Shown: positions 1 to 54,822 of the stretch, piece by piece
Position numbering within the stretch: the stretch's first letter is position 1
How the letters are laid out: every line of letters starts with the position of its first letter
From: Branchiostoma floridae
Lineage: Eukaryota > Chordata > Leptocardii > Amphioxiformes > Branchiostomatidae
DNA: 64,000 nt
Assembly: GCF_000003815.2 (NCBI RefSeq)
Contig: NC_049980.1
Span: forward strand, 35,026,132 to 35,090,131
Direction: 5' to 3'
The notes under the pieces: model-generated
The model's database searches: none
What the model saw: only the letters and a program-made list of their open reading frames with translations
Told to the model about the DNA's origin: nothing
Position numbers and translations under genes: made by a program

Positions 1-180
1 CACACACACACAAACCTGTCCCTGGTGCTGAACACCATCCACACACACACACACACCTGTCCCTGAGCACTATCCATGCACACACACACACACACACAAA
101 CCTGGTGCTGAACACCACACACACACACACAAACCTGTCCCTGGTGCTGAACACCATCCACACACACAAACCTGGCCTTG
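1..180. repeat. CA-rich minisatellite
   Basis: Imperfect copies of a unit made of a (CA)n run followed by AACCTGTCCCTGGTGCTGAA and CACCATC. Copies vary in CA-run length. Confidence 0.85.
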
Positions 181-379
181 GTCTTGAACCCCATGGGCAA
201 AGACATAGCTTTTCTCTGGTACTGAACACCACACACATATTGTCTCTTTCCTGACCCCTAAGTTGGATTCTATTTGTCTGTAGAAGGCTCCTTTGATGAA
301 AGTTCCTTTGATGTGTACCTGAATGAATACTGAATTTGCAGAGGTTCAATCTCTGCATACAATGAACACAAATCAAGTT

Positions 380-2983
380 TTTGTTACAAATAAATGTTTA
401 TTACAAGGATAGTTGTTCATTTCTCTGTAGTCAAATCTACCAAATTTTACCCCTGCCTCTACAGAAGGAACTAAATCTACAATAATGATAACCGCCAGAT
501 TAAGCTTTACTAACATCATTACTCCATACCATAATTCTTATAGCACATGGAGAAGCTGGATGAAGCTACAACAGAAATCACCGCTAGTTAAAAGGTCACG
601 TCAGGAAATACTGCCGTATGAACAGCAACTCTGGCTGCTGTATATATTATAAAAAGGCACATGATGGTTTAATGTCATAACATGACTTAAATTTCTCTTG
701 GGATCATATTTACCAGATTTCACCTGCCCTACAATGTAACCATCGATAGTCAATGGTCCTGTCTACTCCATATTTCACATTGTTTTGCTGACATGATTTT
801 ACCATCGAGACTAGAGCAGGTAACAGTAGTTACAATACAGGTGAGAACGAAACATGGTTGAGGGGGGGGGGGGACCGCAGCAAGGATCAGCTTCGGTTAG
901 GGGTGCCTGAGTATTCGTACAAGTGTTACAGAATACATACAATCCACTGCTAAGATTGCAAATCTTACAGAATTCACATTTTAAATACATCGATCCATGC
1001 TAATTTGTCGGGCTAACGCTTATTTAATAGTCGTGGATTGTATGAATAATGTATAAAGCAGAACAAGAACGAATACTTTTGCACCCGTCAGTGCAGCTTA
1101 TAAAAGGTCCTGCAGAGTCACCAGGAAAGGTGCCCACTCAGCAGTCCTGTGCCACCGGTATATAATGTTATATAAACAACAGTGACACAAAAGCACAAGT
1201 TGCAGCCATGTGAAAACCCGCCATGTTTCACCTGGAATATTCTCACACTGCTTCATAATTACCATGTAGAGCTTCAGATTCTTATTCATGTACCTCATTT
1301 GCTGCAGAAAGGCCAGTAATTTATACATGTCTAAACATTGCCACATGTGATTACTAGCGTCGTACATTCGGGACTGTAGAGTCTGATATTCAGTGCGCTG
1401 GGCAGGCAGGAGGCAGGAATACTGTAGGTTTTGATGCACCAGCGCACCAAGTAAAATATTTGTGTAGAGTAACGTACATAAAAGCACCACTGTACAGCAT
1501 ATTCTCAATGGGTCTCACAAAAAAGAATGAAGCCTTCTCACATCCCTTGTTAAAACTTAGCCATTAGAATTCCATTTTCTATCTTTGAAGACCAGCATGA
1601 TCATAATTAGAATGAGCAGCTAAAATGTTTCTGTGCACCTTAAGTTTCAGGTCAGGTGCCACTGCACACACTCCCCAAAATGAGTTTCCAGACATGAGCT
1701 GCTACAAGTGATTCAGGCTGTACCACTGGAATGTACTGTACACACAAATAGGCATGGAGCAGTTTGCAGTAGGTATGTACACTAGCTAGGAACATGTCAT
1801 ATGGTGAAGGCAAACCTTCCTTAAAACGTGTAGTTTCTACAACAATTCGTGCCTTTCTGTTACAGTCCTATACCATTTTCCCAGCTAGTCTCAATGTTAA
1901 ATTAGTTATCATCTGTACGTAGTTTTCTGGCACATTCTGCTTATCATTAATATGTAGTAGCCAGTCTTCACCCCACAGCGTGAAAGCGAGGCTTCTATCA
2001 CACAGCACCGGGTAGGTGTGCTGTACAGCAGCACAACAGTACCGGGTAGGTGTGCTGTAATGCAGCACAACAGTACCGGGTAGGTGTGCTGTAATGCAGC
2101 ACAACAGTACCGGGTAGGTGTGCTGTAATGCAGCACAACAGTACCGGGTAGGTGTGCTGTATTGCAGCAAGAGCCTGACAACTGCACAGTAGAAAACAAG
2201 CAGGGATTTTCCTCATATGACTGAGGCATAATTTCTGCACATTCACATTGCTGAAGACAACTCCCACCGATTTAACCATTAATATAGACAAATGTGTCGA
2301 ACTGAACGGCAACAGTTTGTCTCCGCGCTGCATTGCTTGTTGATGGACATGCAAGACAACATTGATGTTGGTACAAAATACTCTTCCTTCTCCCAGATGA
2401 GTGTACAATGCAAAACCTGTCCACTTCCACCAGCAACATTAATACACATGGAGGGTCTTAGACACACTCTGAACTTTTCTATCAGTGTTTAGAAGATTTT
2501 GGAGTCTCTGTAAAAATCCCAAGCCTAACTTTTTACTGGAAGTTGATAATCTTGTGGTAAATGGTGGTTGGTGTTAAATACTGCCTTCCCGGCCCCTTGC
2601 TGTAGACAGTCATATTGAAATTGATTACCATAACACAAAAACATATAATCATATATACAGAACTATGGAAGCTAGTTGGGTGATTGGCTATTTCCCTTCT
2701 AAAACATGTCTCTATGCAGCTTCACTTTTTAGTATGGCGATTTTTGCATAAATTTTGACTACAAAATGGTTAAATAATTCCCTCTTTATGCCACATATAA
2801 CGCTACCTGTGTTACACCTGTCCAGTAGAAATGGATAATCATAACTGACATATGAGTCACTGTTTCAAAAGGCACATAATATATAAAAATGATAACAAAG
2901 CATAACATGCATTTCTGTTAGAAATAGAATACTATAACAACTACGACTACTAATTTATATAATACACAGTGCTACAACCCTGA
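380..2983 (-). other. Probable CSK 3' untranslated region
   Basis: No convincing protein is encoded here. On the minus strand an AATAAA lies at 402-397, downstream of the CSK stop at 3173, which would make a 3' UTR of about 2.8 kb interrupted by the N run at 2984-3144. A 136-codon frame at 1098-1508 has no recognisable domain and was not called. A tandem array lies at 2005-2165. The 3' end is inferred from the poly(A) signal only. Confidence 0.35.
2005..2165. repeat. Minisatellite, about 34-bp unit, 5 copies
   Basis: Units begin CAGCACAACAGTACCGGGTA and end GGTGTGCTGTAATG. It lies in the presumed CSK 3' UTR and produces several chance open frames on the minus strand. Confidence 0.9.
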
Positions 2984-3144
2984 NNNNNNNNNNNNNNNNN
3001 NNNNNNNNNNNNNNNNNNNNNNNNNNNNNNNNNNNNNNNNNNNNNNNNNNNNNNNNNNNNNNNNNNNNNNNNNNNNNNNNNNNNNNNNNNNNNNNNNNNN
3101 NNNNNNNNNNNNNNNNNNNNNNNNNNNNNNNNNNNNNNNNNNNN
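2984..3144. other. Assembly gap (161 N)
   Basis: Run of N just downstream of the CSK stop codon; content unknown. Confidence 1.
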
Positions 3145-3172
3145 TTAGAGGTTAGAGGTCAGAGGCCAGGAG

Positions 3173-11764
<8,592 letters not shown>

Positions 11765-11841
11765 GGCTGCCGGACCAGAGTAGAGTCGTCAGCACCACAG
11801 CTTTCTCCTCACCTGCAGGGAACACAGGAAGCTTTATTGAC

Positions 11842-12150
11842 TACACTGGTACTACACTGGTACTACACTGGTACTACACTGGTACTACACTGGTACTACA
11901 CTGGTACTACACTGGTACTACACTGCTGGTACTACACTGGTACTACACTGGTACTACACTGGTACTACACTGGTACTACACTGGTACTACACTGGTACTA
12001 CACTGGTACTACACTGCTGGTACTACACTAGTACTACACTAGTACTACACTAATGCTACACTAGTGCTACACTAGTACTACACTAGTGCTACACTAGTAC
12101 TACACTAGTGCTACACTAGTACTACACTAGTACTGCACTAGTACTACGGC
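11842..12150. repeat. Minisatellite, 11-bp unit, about 28 copies
   Basis: TACTACACTGG units that drift to TACTACACTAG and TGCTACACTAG toward the right end. It begins about 30 bp upstream (in transcription order) of the acceptor of the CSK start-codon exon. Confidence 0.95.
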
Positions 12151-12355
12151 CAGGGAACCAAATTCACTGTTGGGAAAAGGTCCACAGGTGCATCTACAAG
12201 TAAATTGTAATATACTTGTCCTGTATCACACAATTCAGGCTAGAGGCTGCGATGTCTTACAAATTAATAATTCTCAGTTCTCTCATCTACTGTGGACATC
12301 AGATATCTACCAACTGAATAATATGACTGCACGTAGTGTGTTCACAACAACATTA

Positions 12356-12959
12356 CTGTAAATGCAGAAATATTCGCGGTGGATTAATATTCGCGGTTTT
12401 CGCGGCGGCCGCTTCACCGCGAAATTAAATCCACCGCGAATATTTCGTCTGCTGGCGCCGCCTAAGGTGCCCCTTTTCCGCTCCATGTACATACTACTAC
12501 GGTACTGTCTTTGTCATTGTATAATGAAATGTTTGACATACTTACTACGGTGAAGTCTTGACTGAAGACACACATGTAATTTTTTCATACGACCAACTGT
12601 ATTACAGTACTGTACAGTATGTTCACCATGATACAAAGGTCGTACTACTGTATACTATTACGTATTGAGAGGGTAGATACGATTAGATCAGTAACAGTGG
12701 CTCACGCAAGAACAAGTCAAAAGCATGGAAACTGTTCTATCCGTCTGTATAGGACCCTTACCGGGTAACCAGCAAGTGTTTTCCGACTGGCGGTTTGTAG
12801 AGGCGCCGGGTTTTACACGGCAGTTCGTGACTACAGTGCAGTGCTGAAAATGCATTGAATTTCGCGGGATGGCGCTACCGCGAAATTAAATCCACCGCGA
12901 AATGTCCATTTTGCCGCTACCGCGAAATTAAATCCCCGCGAAATTAAATGCATTTACAG
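12356..12959. mobile_element. TA-flanked MITE with CTGTAAATGCA ends, copy 1 (604 bp)
   Basis: Begins CTGTAAATGCAGAAATATTC and ends with the inverted GCATTTACAG; direct TA dinucleotides flank it at 12354-12355 and 12960-12961. The arms contain repeated CGCGAAATTAAATCC and GCGGTGGATTAAT blocks in opposite orientations. There is no coding capacity. TA duplication fits a Tc1/mariner-type MITE; the family name is not known to me. It lies in the first CSK intron. Confidence 0.85.
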
Positions 12960-13077
12960 TATTATAAATCATCTGTCATACTGGGTGAGTTTGTTAGTTT
13001 GTTTGTGTTGCATACTCAGCAACCTGCCCATGCTACATATCTGGACAGACTTATAATTATATATAGTCCATACACTT

Positions 13078-13902
13078 TTCCACAAGTGAGGTGGGTTATA
13101 AGTGAGGTGGTTTATAACTAATATAAGTGAGGTGGGTTATAACTAATACAAGTGAGGTGGGTTATAACTAATATAAGTGAGGTGGGTTATAACTAACACT
13201 TATAAGTGAGGTGGGTTATAACTAATACTAGTGAGGTGGGTTATAACTAATATAAGTGAGGTGGGTTATAACTAATACAAGTGAGGTGGGTTATAACTAA
13301 TACAAGTGAGGTGGGTTATAACTAATACAAGTGAGGTGGGTTATAACTAATATAAGTGAGGTGGGTTATAAGTGAGGTGGGTTATAAGTGAGGTGGGTTA
13401 TAACTAATACAAGTGAGGTGGGTTATAACTAATATAAGTGAGGTGGGTTATAACTAATACAAGTGAGGTGGGTTAGAACTAAATATAAGTGAGGTGGGTT
13501 ATAACTAATATAAGTGAGGTGGGTTATAACTAATATAAGTGAGGTGGGTTATAACTAATATAAGTGAGGTGGGTTAGAACTAATACAAGTGAGGTGGGTT
13601 ATAACTAATACAAGTGAGGTGGGTTAGAACTAATATAAGTGAGGTGGGTTAGAACTAATATAAGTGAGGTGGGTTATAACTAATATAAGTGAGGTGGGTT
13701 AGAACTAATATAAGTGAGGTGGGTTAGAACTAATATAAGTGAGGTGGGTTAGAACTAATATAAGTGAGGTGGGTTAGAACTAATACAAGTGAGGTGGGTT
13801 ATAACTAATATAAGTGAGGTGGGTTAGAACTAATACAAGTGAGGTGGGTTAGAACTAATATAAGTGAGGTGGGTTAGAACTAATATAAGTGAGGTGGGTT
13901 AT
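13078..13902. repeat. Minisatellite, 25-bp unit, about 33 copies
   Basis: Units of TAAGTGAGGTGGGTTATAAC plus TAATA, with TATA/TAGA and TATAAG/TACAAG variants mixed along the array. In the first CSK intron. Confidence 0.95.
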
Positions 13903-14602
13903 TTCCCATGCTTTATAATTATATACGGCTGTCCTCAACTCTGAGCTACACTCTGCCTTGGCTGGAACATGTATATTTATGTCTTGGATGGAACATATTT
14001 ATAATCATTACCTCCTGACTTGGGACAAGGCCATTTCCTAACACCAGAATACTTATAATAATCCTTCATAAGCTGAGGTCTACTGGGATACTAATTACAA
14101 CATCCACTAATTAGAATCAGTACAATCCATCGGTATCCTGCAGTGTTTAGAGCTTGTAGCAAGTTGTTAAGTTGTCCGTCAAATTGAAAAGAAAACATCT
14201 TCAAGGAGGTTTTCATTGAAAGCTGTAGAAATTTGGTTGAAAAGAATATGGACTGGTTACATCCTTGTAATGAAAAGAAATTGTATATTTTTCATGGCTT
14301 CTGACTGAGTGTTATGGTTAAGGCCTGGAGCAACGCAGTAAGTCTGGTTACTAACAACTACCGTAGTGCATATTTATCAATTAACTTATCTGTTTATACA
14401 AAATGTATTGTATATCTATATGGTTCTCAATGGTAGTTTGGAGTGTGCAAAGCTGCCCAAAGACCAGATCATCCTGCTCCTGAGGTGAGAACTTTCACAA
14501 GTACTGTCAGAGCAAACAAGGATTTCCTGTGAGCCAAATGTGCCAACAGTGAGCCATGTGCCAACCTGTCAGCAAATGTGGGGTCAGAGGATTTGCTTCA
14601 AA

Positions 14603-15335
14603 CAGGCGCATGGATGGAACGGAACACTAGTGGGTGGGAGCAGGCACATGGATGGAACGGAACACTAGTGGGAGGAAGCAGGCACATGGATGGAACAGAA
14701 CACTAGTGGGAGGGAGCAGGCACATGGAACACTAGTGGGAGGGAGCAGGCACATGGAACACTAGTGGGAGGGAGCAGGCACATGGAACACTAGTGGGAGG
14801 GAGCAGGCACATGGATGGAACGGAACACTAGTGGGAGGGAGCAGGCACATGGAACACTAGTGGAAGGGAGCAGGCACATGGAACACTTGTGGGAGGGAGC
14901 AGGCACATGGATGGAACAGAACACTAGTGGGAGGAAGCAGGCACATGGATGGAACGGAACACTAGTGGGTGGAAGCAGGCACATGGATGGAACGGAACAC
15001 TAGTGGGTGGAAGCAGGCACATGGATGGAAGGGAACACTAGTGGGAGGGAGCAGGCACATGGATGGAACGGAACACGAGCAGGCACATGGATGGAAGGGA
15101 ACACTAGTGGGAGGGAGCAGGCACATGGATGGAACGGAACACTAGTGGTAGGGAGCAGGCACGTGGACGGAACGGAACACTAGTGGTAGGGAGCAGGCAC
15201 GTGGACGGAACGGAACACTAGTGGGAGGAAGCAGGCACATGGATGGAACGGAACACTAGTGGGAGGAAGCAGGCACATGGATGGAACGGAACACTAGTGG
15301 GAGGAAGCAGGCACATGGAACACTTGTGGGCAAGC
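14603..15335. repeat. Minisatellite, about 38-bp unit
   Basis: Units GAGCAGGCACATGGATGGAA then CGGAACACTAGTGGGAGG, with shortened units that lack the ATGGAACGG part. About 18-20 copies. Confidence 0.95.
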
Positions 15336-15447
15336 TGGCAATGACAGGGCTGGAAATCGAAGGTGCATGTCGATTTTTGTGACCATAAGTTGGAGTTCTA
15401 CCCCTTATATTTTTTCTGTGCACCTAAATTTTCGGGTTTGTTGCAGG

Positions 15448-15833
15448 TAGGGCTGTGTACCTAAACAAATTTCAGGTACAGGTACACGGGTTTAGGTACA
15501 GGTCCGGACCTGCACCTGTACCTAAAAAAGTTTAACCAAGTATATGTAAGTTAGACATGTAGCTAACTGTCTTGTCTAGTGATAAATTGTCATCTTTGTA
15601 TTTTTTGGAATTACATGTTTGAGTCTCAAAACAATTTCTTCTGCAAGTTTTCTGAAGTTTCAACTGCAAGATTATCACCATTGTCATTGTTGATTTGGGA
15701 TTTACTTGTCCATCAATCTTAAAAAGTGGTGTTTAATAGTGATTTAGTTTGTTTAGGTACAGGTACACAGATGTTTAGGTCCGGACCTGTACCTTGATAT
15801 ATACAGGTACGGGTATTTAGGTACACAGCCCTA
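15448..15833. mobile_element. hAT-like MITE (386 bp) with 8-bp target duplication
   Basis: Perfect 18-bp terminal inverted repeats TAGGGCTGTGTACCTAAA at 15448-15465 and 15816-15833, flanked by GTTGCAGG at 15440-15447 and 15834-15841. An 8-bp duplication and TAGGG ends are characteristic of hAT elements. The interior repeats GGTACAGGT/ACCTGTACC motifs and has no open frame. Confidence 0.9.
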
Positions 15834-15834
15834 G

Positions 15835-16046
15835 TTGCAGGTGTGTCAGGTTTGGTGCAGGTGTGTCAGGTTTGGTGCAGGTGTGTCAGGTTTGGTGCAG
15901 GTGCGTCAGGTTTGGTGCAGGTGCGTCAGGTTTGGTGCAGGTGTGTCAGGTTTGGTGCAGGTGTGTCAGGTTTGGTGCAGGTGTGTCAGGTTTGGTGCTG
16001 GTGTGTCGGGTTTGGTGCAGGTGTGTCAGGTTTGGTGCAGGTGTTC
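15835..16046. repeat. Minisatellite, 20-bp unit, about 10 copies
   Basis: GTGTGTCAGGTTTGGTGCAG units. The hAT-like MITE sits at its left edge, and a diverged unit lies on the far side of the MITE, so the MITE inserted into the end of the array. Confidence 0.93.
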
Positions 16047-16619
16047 CCTGAGATGATGTCTGCGCCCTTGATGGTCGAATTAAATGTGCCCTTTTTTCTC
16101 AGTAACATTGTTGTAGATTGTTCCAGTCTACAACACATCACTAAATCTGTTCTAATGTTTGCACCTATAGTATTTAGTATATGTGAGGTGAGGTGAACTA
16201 GATATGTAGACATCAAAGCAACTTGGTCAAGAGAGTGGGACTCAAAATTACAATTACTTGGATAATATCATAATTACTTCCTTCTGCCTGCAGGTGATAC
16301 AACCTTTATTTCCTCCCACATTGCTGTAACTAGAAAAGTCTATGGAATGAAACAGTAGAGAATTGTAACTTGTAAGTTCTGTGTAGTTTTGCCAGGAACT
16401 CTAAACCATCCCATGATTTTACAGAATGGACTGCATTTTTACTTGCAGGTAAGGTTTTCAGATGACCTTAAAGTTTTGCATATCTGTGCATGCATACATG
16501 ATGATAGTTGATTTCTTACCTGGAGTACGAGCTGTATAACACCTGCATGCCACTATCAGGTTACATGTAGAACACCTGACTGGCACTAGTATCAGGTTAC
16601 ATGTTTGAGCAACTCACCA

Positions 16620-16880
16620 GGAAGGACCCCTACTCTTATCGATACGTGCGGTGGGTTCTTTACTGTCAATGTGCTTCACGCGGGGCTCTCCTAGCTTACC
16701 GAACCCCTGGTTAATGCACAAAGGCATCTATGGTTGAAGGTAGGTACTCATTTTTACATGGGCTAAGAGAGGAAATTGAAGCTAAAATTTCCCAACAGCA
16801 CGATATCAGGACTCCTGCAAGTTGTGGGGATTCCAACCCAGACCTTCTAGTCAGCTACCCTATACAGCCACACAGTGATG
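16620..16880 (-). repeat. Possible tRNA-derived SINE remnant
   Basis: On the minus strand near 16870-16810 there is a tRNA-like stretch with a B-box-like GGTTGGAATCCCC preceded by an A-box-like TAGGGTAGCTGACTAG. The rest of 15336-15447 and 16047-17571, apart from this, shows nothing I can name. Confidence 0.3.
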
Positions 16881-17571
16881 CAACATGCTAAATCATTTAT
16901 GCAGATTTGCAGCTGTGAACTGGCCTTGGAGGTCACTTCAGTTTGAAAAGGTAAACAACAACAACACAAAACTGCATTTCTATTGCCACTGGTCATGGTG
17001 CTACCTGGTTAATGATGGAGTGGGTGCTTTATAGTTATACTAATTATAGCTTTAAATTATGAAATAATTTGTCAGTTTGAATTTAACTATTTCTAAAATC
17101 TACAACAAACATTTGTTCCTTGACGAATGCTATTTCTCCTATCAGTTCAACTTGCAGCCCCCTAGTAGTAGTAGTAGGCTACACTGCGGACTGATCAAAT
17201 CTGATTTACTGAATTTAATCACACACATTATCCTATGTTTAGTGTGATAGTTGTTCTGCTTTCTATAATCTGTAACATTCAACTCACACGCTTTCCTGGT
17301 TGATAAACTAGCAGACCCTTTCCTTGCCCTACCCCAGCCATCATTACTCTGTAGTGTCACCATTGATAACCGTATGAAGCATAACGCGAGGCTGGTCCTG
17401 TTGACCCTCCCCTCGTGCGCTCTCCGCCCCTCCCAAACCCGCACATCTGGAAGATACCAAAGCCAGCCACCAAGTATTTACCCAAGTAATTCTTCCAACT
17501 CCTGACATGTGTTACAATGAATCATGACGACTACACGAAACTTCAGGGCGCTCCTGAAGTCCTGACCTTAC

Positions 17572-17870
17572 CTGAGCTGGACAGGATGAAGGGCAAGTTC
17601 ACGGCGTTCCTTTGGGAAGTCTCCGTTTCATAAACTTCACCAAACCAGGAAGGGGGATCGGTTCGGTCGGTCAGGCCGGACGAAGCGCCAGTTTCCTCAT
17701 CCCGTGCACGCTGCAGGCCGGGTTCCCGCACACCGACGGTGCAGCAACAGCAGACACGCCTCCGGGAGCTAACTATGCCTTCAGCAAACCAAGGTGCCGC
17801 CAGGAAAAAATGATTTTTACCCTGTTGATCATCAACTACTCTAAGTTACTTCCGCCAGCCGCCATGTTGG
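17572..17870 (-). promoter_or_regulatory. Probable CSK promoter and 5' UTR exon
   Basis: Read on the minus strand, a CAG/gtaagg donor at 17572/17571 ends a GC-richer stretch. The first coding exon of CSK starts at an acceptor at 11812, 48 nt before its ATG, so an upstream noncoding exon is required. At 17851-17870 the minus strand carries AACATGGCGGC (YY1-like) followed by GGCGGAAGT (ETS-like), a pair common in TATA-less housekeeping promoters. The upper exon border is an estimate. The donor and motifs are visible; the link to CSK is inferred. Confidence 0.45.
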
Positions 17871-18484
17871 ATCTGGGGTTCAGAAGAAGTGATCGATTAC
17901 CCCAGACCCTCTAGGGGACAAATGCGTATTTCCCGGCATGCACCAGGACAGGCGGGTGATTTAAAACGCCAGCCCAAGGCCCATTTTAAAGAAGTACATG
18001 TAGCTCATTTGTCACCGTGTCATTGTGTATATGGGAAGACGACGCTTGTTCTCTCTCCTATATTTCAGCTGCGTTTTCATCTTTGACAATTCTACAGACA
18101 AGTCATACTGTTAAAATACGTTTTTTTTTTAATTTTCTTATTTGACAAGACAAGTCGCATTGAATGTTACAGGATTGACAGATCACATGTTCTATTCCCG
18201 GCCAGATGTTATCTCCTTGAGAAAGGTACTTGACAGCGTTGTTTCTCACTGCACTAAGGTGTACAAACGTACCCAACTTACGATGTCAGGGGAAGAGGTA
18301 GCGAAGGAAAGGGGTTACCTTTTGTTATCATAAAACAGAGCATTGACGTGCTATGAATGGGAATGGTAATATGATGTATCTTTCGTATGCAATGTTTCTC
18401 ACATCAATAGCTAGAAGTTGTTGAATTTCCAGCACACCTAAGTACATGTACGTAAGTGTTAAATAAAGACTGAGACACGATGCC

Positions 18485-20434
18485 ACTTTGCAAGATATAA
18501 ATTTTATTTGATGATGATGGTTGAACTGCCAGGAGCAGGCTGTGCTTTGGAACAGCACACACACACCAGTCCCAATTCCCTCCATTAAAACTCTCCTCAT
18601 TATGTACAGAAACAAACTTCCCCTCAACATAGCGGCACGGAGGGAAGGCTAGCATACCCAACATTCAGGGAACAAGTCCAGAAGGTAACAAACTTTCAGG
18701 GAGATGAAACATAAAATAGTGCAGACAATATGACAGTGGTGCAAGCAAGAGCTAGCTTACGAGTAAAGGTTACCACCATTAGGCAGAGTACCATCCTTCG
18801 TAGTGACTACTGGCTCAAACCTAACGTGGTTAGAGTAAAGGTTACCACCATTAGGCAGATTACCATCCTTCGTAGTGACTGCTGGCTCAAAGCTAACGTG
18901 GTTAGCAAGCGAAAGGATTGAGCCAGCGGTCACTACAGAAGATGGTACTCAGGCTATACAACCATGGCAAGTTTACATTTCCTTTTTGGCCTATAAGGGA
19001 TAACCTGGTATCCGTTCTCTGGCAGAATTTTATCTGGAACAGATTTTCTAGACACAACTGCCGTATTTGGCAAACACACTATGTTTTTCTGTCAAGCAAG
19101 AAGGAATTACATAAACGTAGGATTTGTAGTAGCCTGGCATTTAAAAACAAACAAAAAAGTCAACAGGATTCAGCTTTGGTTACTGACCCAACAATGAAGA
19201 TTGCAAATAATGCTGGCCTTTGTTTGTACTTAAGTTCCGATTTTGCAGAATGGGAGAAAAAGGAACAATGATCCTTGTCATAAACAATATCTCTGTTTTT
19301 TCTTAAAGAAACACCAATATATAAGCGTAGGATGTACCAAGTTCAATGGTATAACAGTAAAAGCGCTCACATGACAACAATTTCTCAAACACAGTTTTTT
19401 CTTTTTCACTTTTGAAGCAAACCTGAAGTGTCTGGGTGTTTCCACGTGACCTCTACTAAACTTGTACATCAGTTTGAGGCCATCTTCTGAACTGATCTCA
19501 TTATTGAGACACAAGCAGGAGACCTGAAGTGCTTCCCTTACAGCAACATAGTCCTGCATCAACATGTTGACTTTGGGGTTGAGCAGCTGTTGTGAACATT
19601 CTGGTACACAGAACCATTGATTTTGTTCCTTACTGTCTGTTCTATTTTCAACTTGTGTCCCATCCCTTCAGAACAGCAGAACACCAGCCTACTAACAACC
19701 CTGGTTGTCATGTCAACACTGAGGAAAGGTCCAAACCAACAAATACACTACAGAATGGTGCCTACTTAGAGTCTGCCGGGGATTACATTTAAAAATTTGG
19801 GTGTCTTTACTTTCATCTGAGGAACAGTGCACAAAATCATCATATATAGCTTAGAGGGGCTGGCAACCCCTCACTGTAGGAATATACCCTGCTACATAAA
19901 CAGCAAAGAAACTTGCAGACCTATGTGCCACTAGGCACTACAGAACAACAACAAGTAGCTAAGAAAGAAAAGTACTTGGGAATTGGAACAGTCATGTACA
20001 TGTACAACCCACTCGCCCCTGCCTGGATCGATCACAAACTTCCCTCTCTCTGCTGAGCTAACCGAGAAGCCTGGGCTTCATCCTGGGCAACATAATCACA
20101 GAACCTAACATGTAAGGAGGGACTGACACAATGGATAATCTTGTGGACATAATTTTACAGTACAGAAGAAAACTGAAAGGGAGAAGTGTGCTCTACATAA
20201 GAAGATGCTGATAAAATGCTACAAAGAACCCACAACTCTCCTCTGCCCAGCAAGTCCACCCATCGAATGTGTCAGGCTGTCATGGCCATGCAGTGGCAGC
20301 AACAACAGATCAGAACAATAAGGTGTCAGTCTTCAGGTGAGAATGAGGAATTTACAATCTTTAGGACCGATACATTTTTGCTGTGGGTATGGATGGAACA
20401 GTCCACTCTGCTATAGGTGGGGGTGGGGCGGTCT
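18485..20434 (-). other. COPS2 3' untranslated region (predicted)
   Basis: About 1.9 kb downstream of the COPS2 stop with no recognisable coding sequence, ending after a minus-strand AATAAA at 18508-18503. It contains the tandem and inverted duplication at 18745-18950. The end point is inferred from the signal only. Confidence 0.45.
18745..18950. repeat. 76-bp tandem duplication with an inverted third copy
   Basis: The block starting GAGTAAAGGTTACCACCATT occurs twice (about 18759 and 18833). The segment ATTGAGCCAGCGGTCACTAC at 18918 onwards is an inverted, slightly diverged copy of the block's right part (GTAGTGACTRCTGGCTCAAA), so the region can fold into a stem. It lies in the predicted COPS2 3' UTR. 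Confidence 0.85.
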
Positions 20435-54201
<33,767 letters not shown>

Positions 54202-54822
54202 CTTGGATTTTCGAGCAAGTTCACGGACCGCCAGGCGCATGCGTTGTAACCTCTGCCCTGGCGGGAGTGAAGTCTCGCAGAATCTCGTCCTACTTTGTGC
54301 CGCAGTGTGCGAGAAAGGGCGAGAGTCTCGCGGAATGTCGCTCTACATTGTCCGGCAGGTGTGCGAGGATCGGCGAGACTGCTTTGTGCACCTGTTGCTT
54401 ACCGTTGCCATGGCACTGTCCGCAGGTGTGCAGCCCCCTGATACAGGTGAACACTGGGGTGTGTTGACCTAGAGCGAAGTGCACTGCAATAAAGAATCTC
54501 GATTTCATTTTGCATGACCTAAATATGCAGAAAGTTATGAAAAATTGAGAACCCACATGTGTTGTTACTAGTGCGGGCTTTGATTTATCAGAGTACTAAC
54601 AATTCCACCGGGACTATTTCTTCTGCGGATGAAATAATTGTTTACTCAGTGGGTCCTCCGTTCCTTTTGTTGTTGCTACCACAGCGTTGCCTAGGCGTCC
54701 GTAGCAACGCTCAGTATATGTTAGGGGTGCCAACACCAAACAGCTGACTAGTGGATAGACCGTCGCCCTGCAAGCAGCTCGCATCATTTGTAGCAAGTTT
54801 TTACCGGACATTATCCTGAACC
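54202..54822. promoter_or_regulatory. Divergent COPS2 / ODF3-like promoter region
   Basis: 620 bp separate the two start codons. RFX-type half-sites are present: GTTGCC at 54685, GTTGCTACC at 54671, GTAGCAAC at 54701 and GTTGCCATGG near 54404. RFX factors drive ciliary and sperm-tail genes, which fits the ODF3-like gene to the right. The half-site spacing is not the canonical 0-3 bp, so this is suggestive only. Confidence 0.5.

Noticed and set aside
1098-1508. 136-codon minus-strand open frame starting MRICCTVVLLCTLL
   Set aside because: It has a hydrophobic start but no known domain, no splice partners and odd composition. It lies in the predicted CSK 3' UTR.
13078-13902. Possible CRISPR-like array
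   Set aside because: Units are head-to-tail without unique spacers and the genome is eukaryotic; it is a minisatellite.
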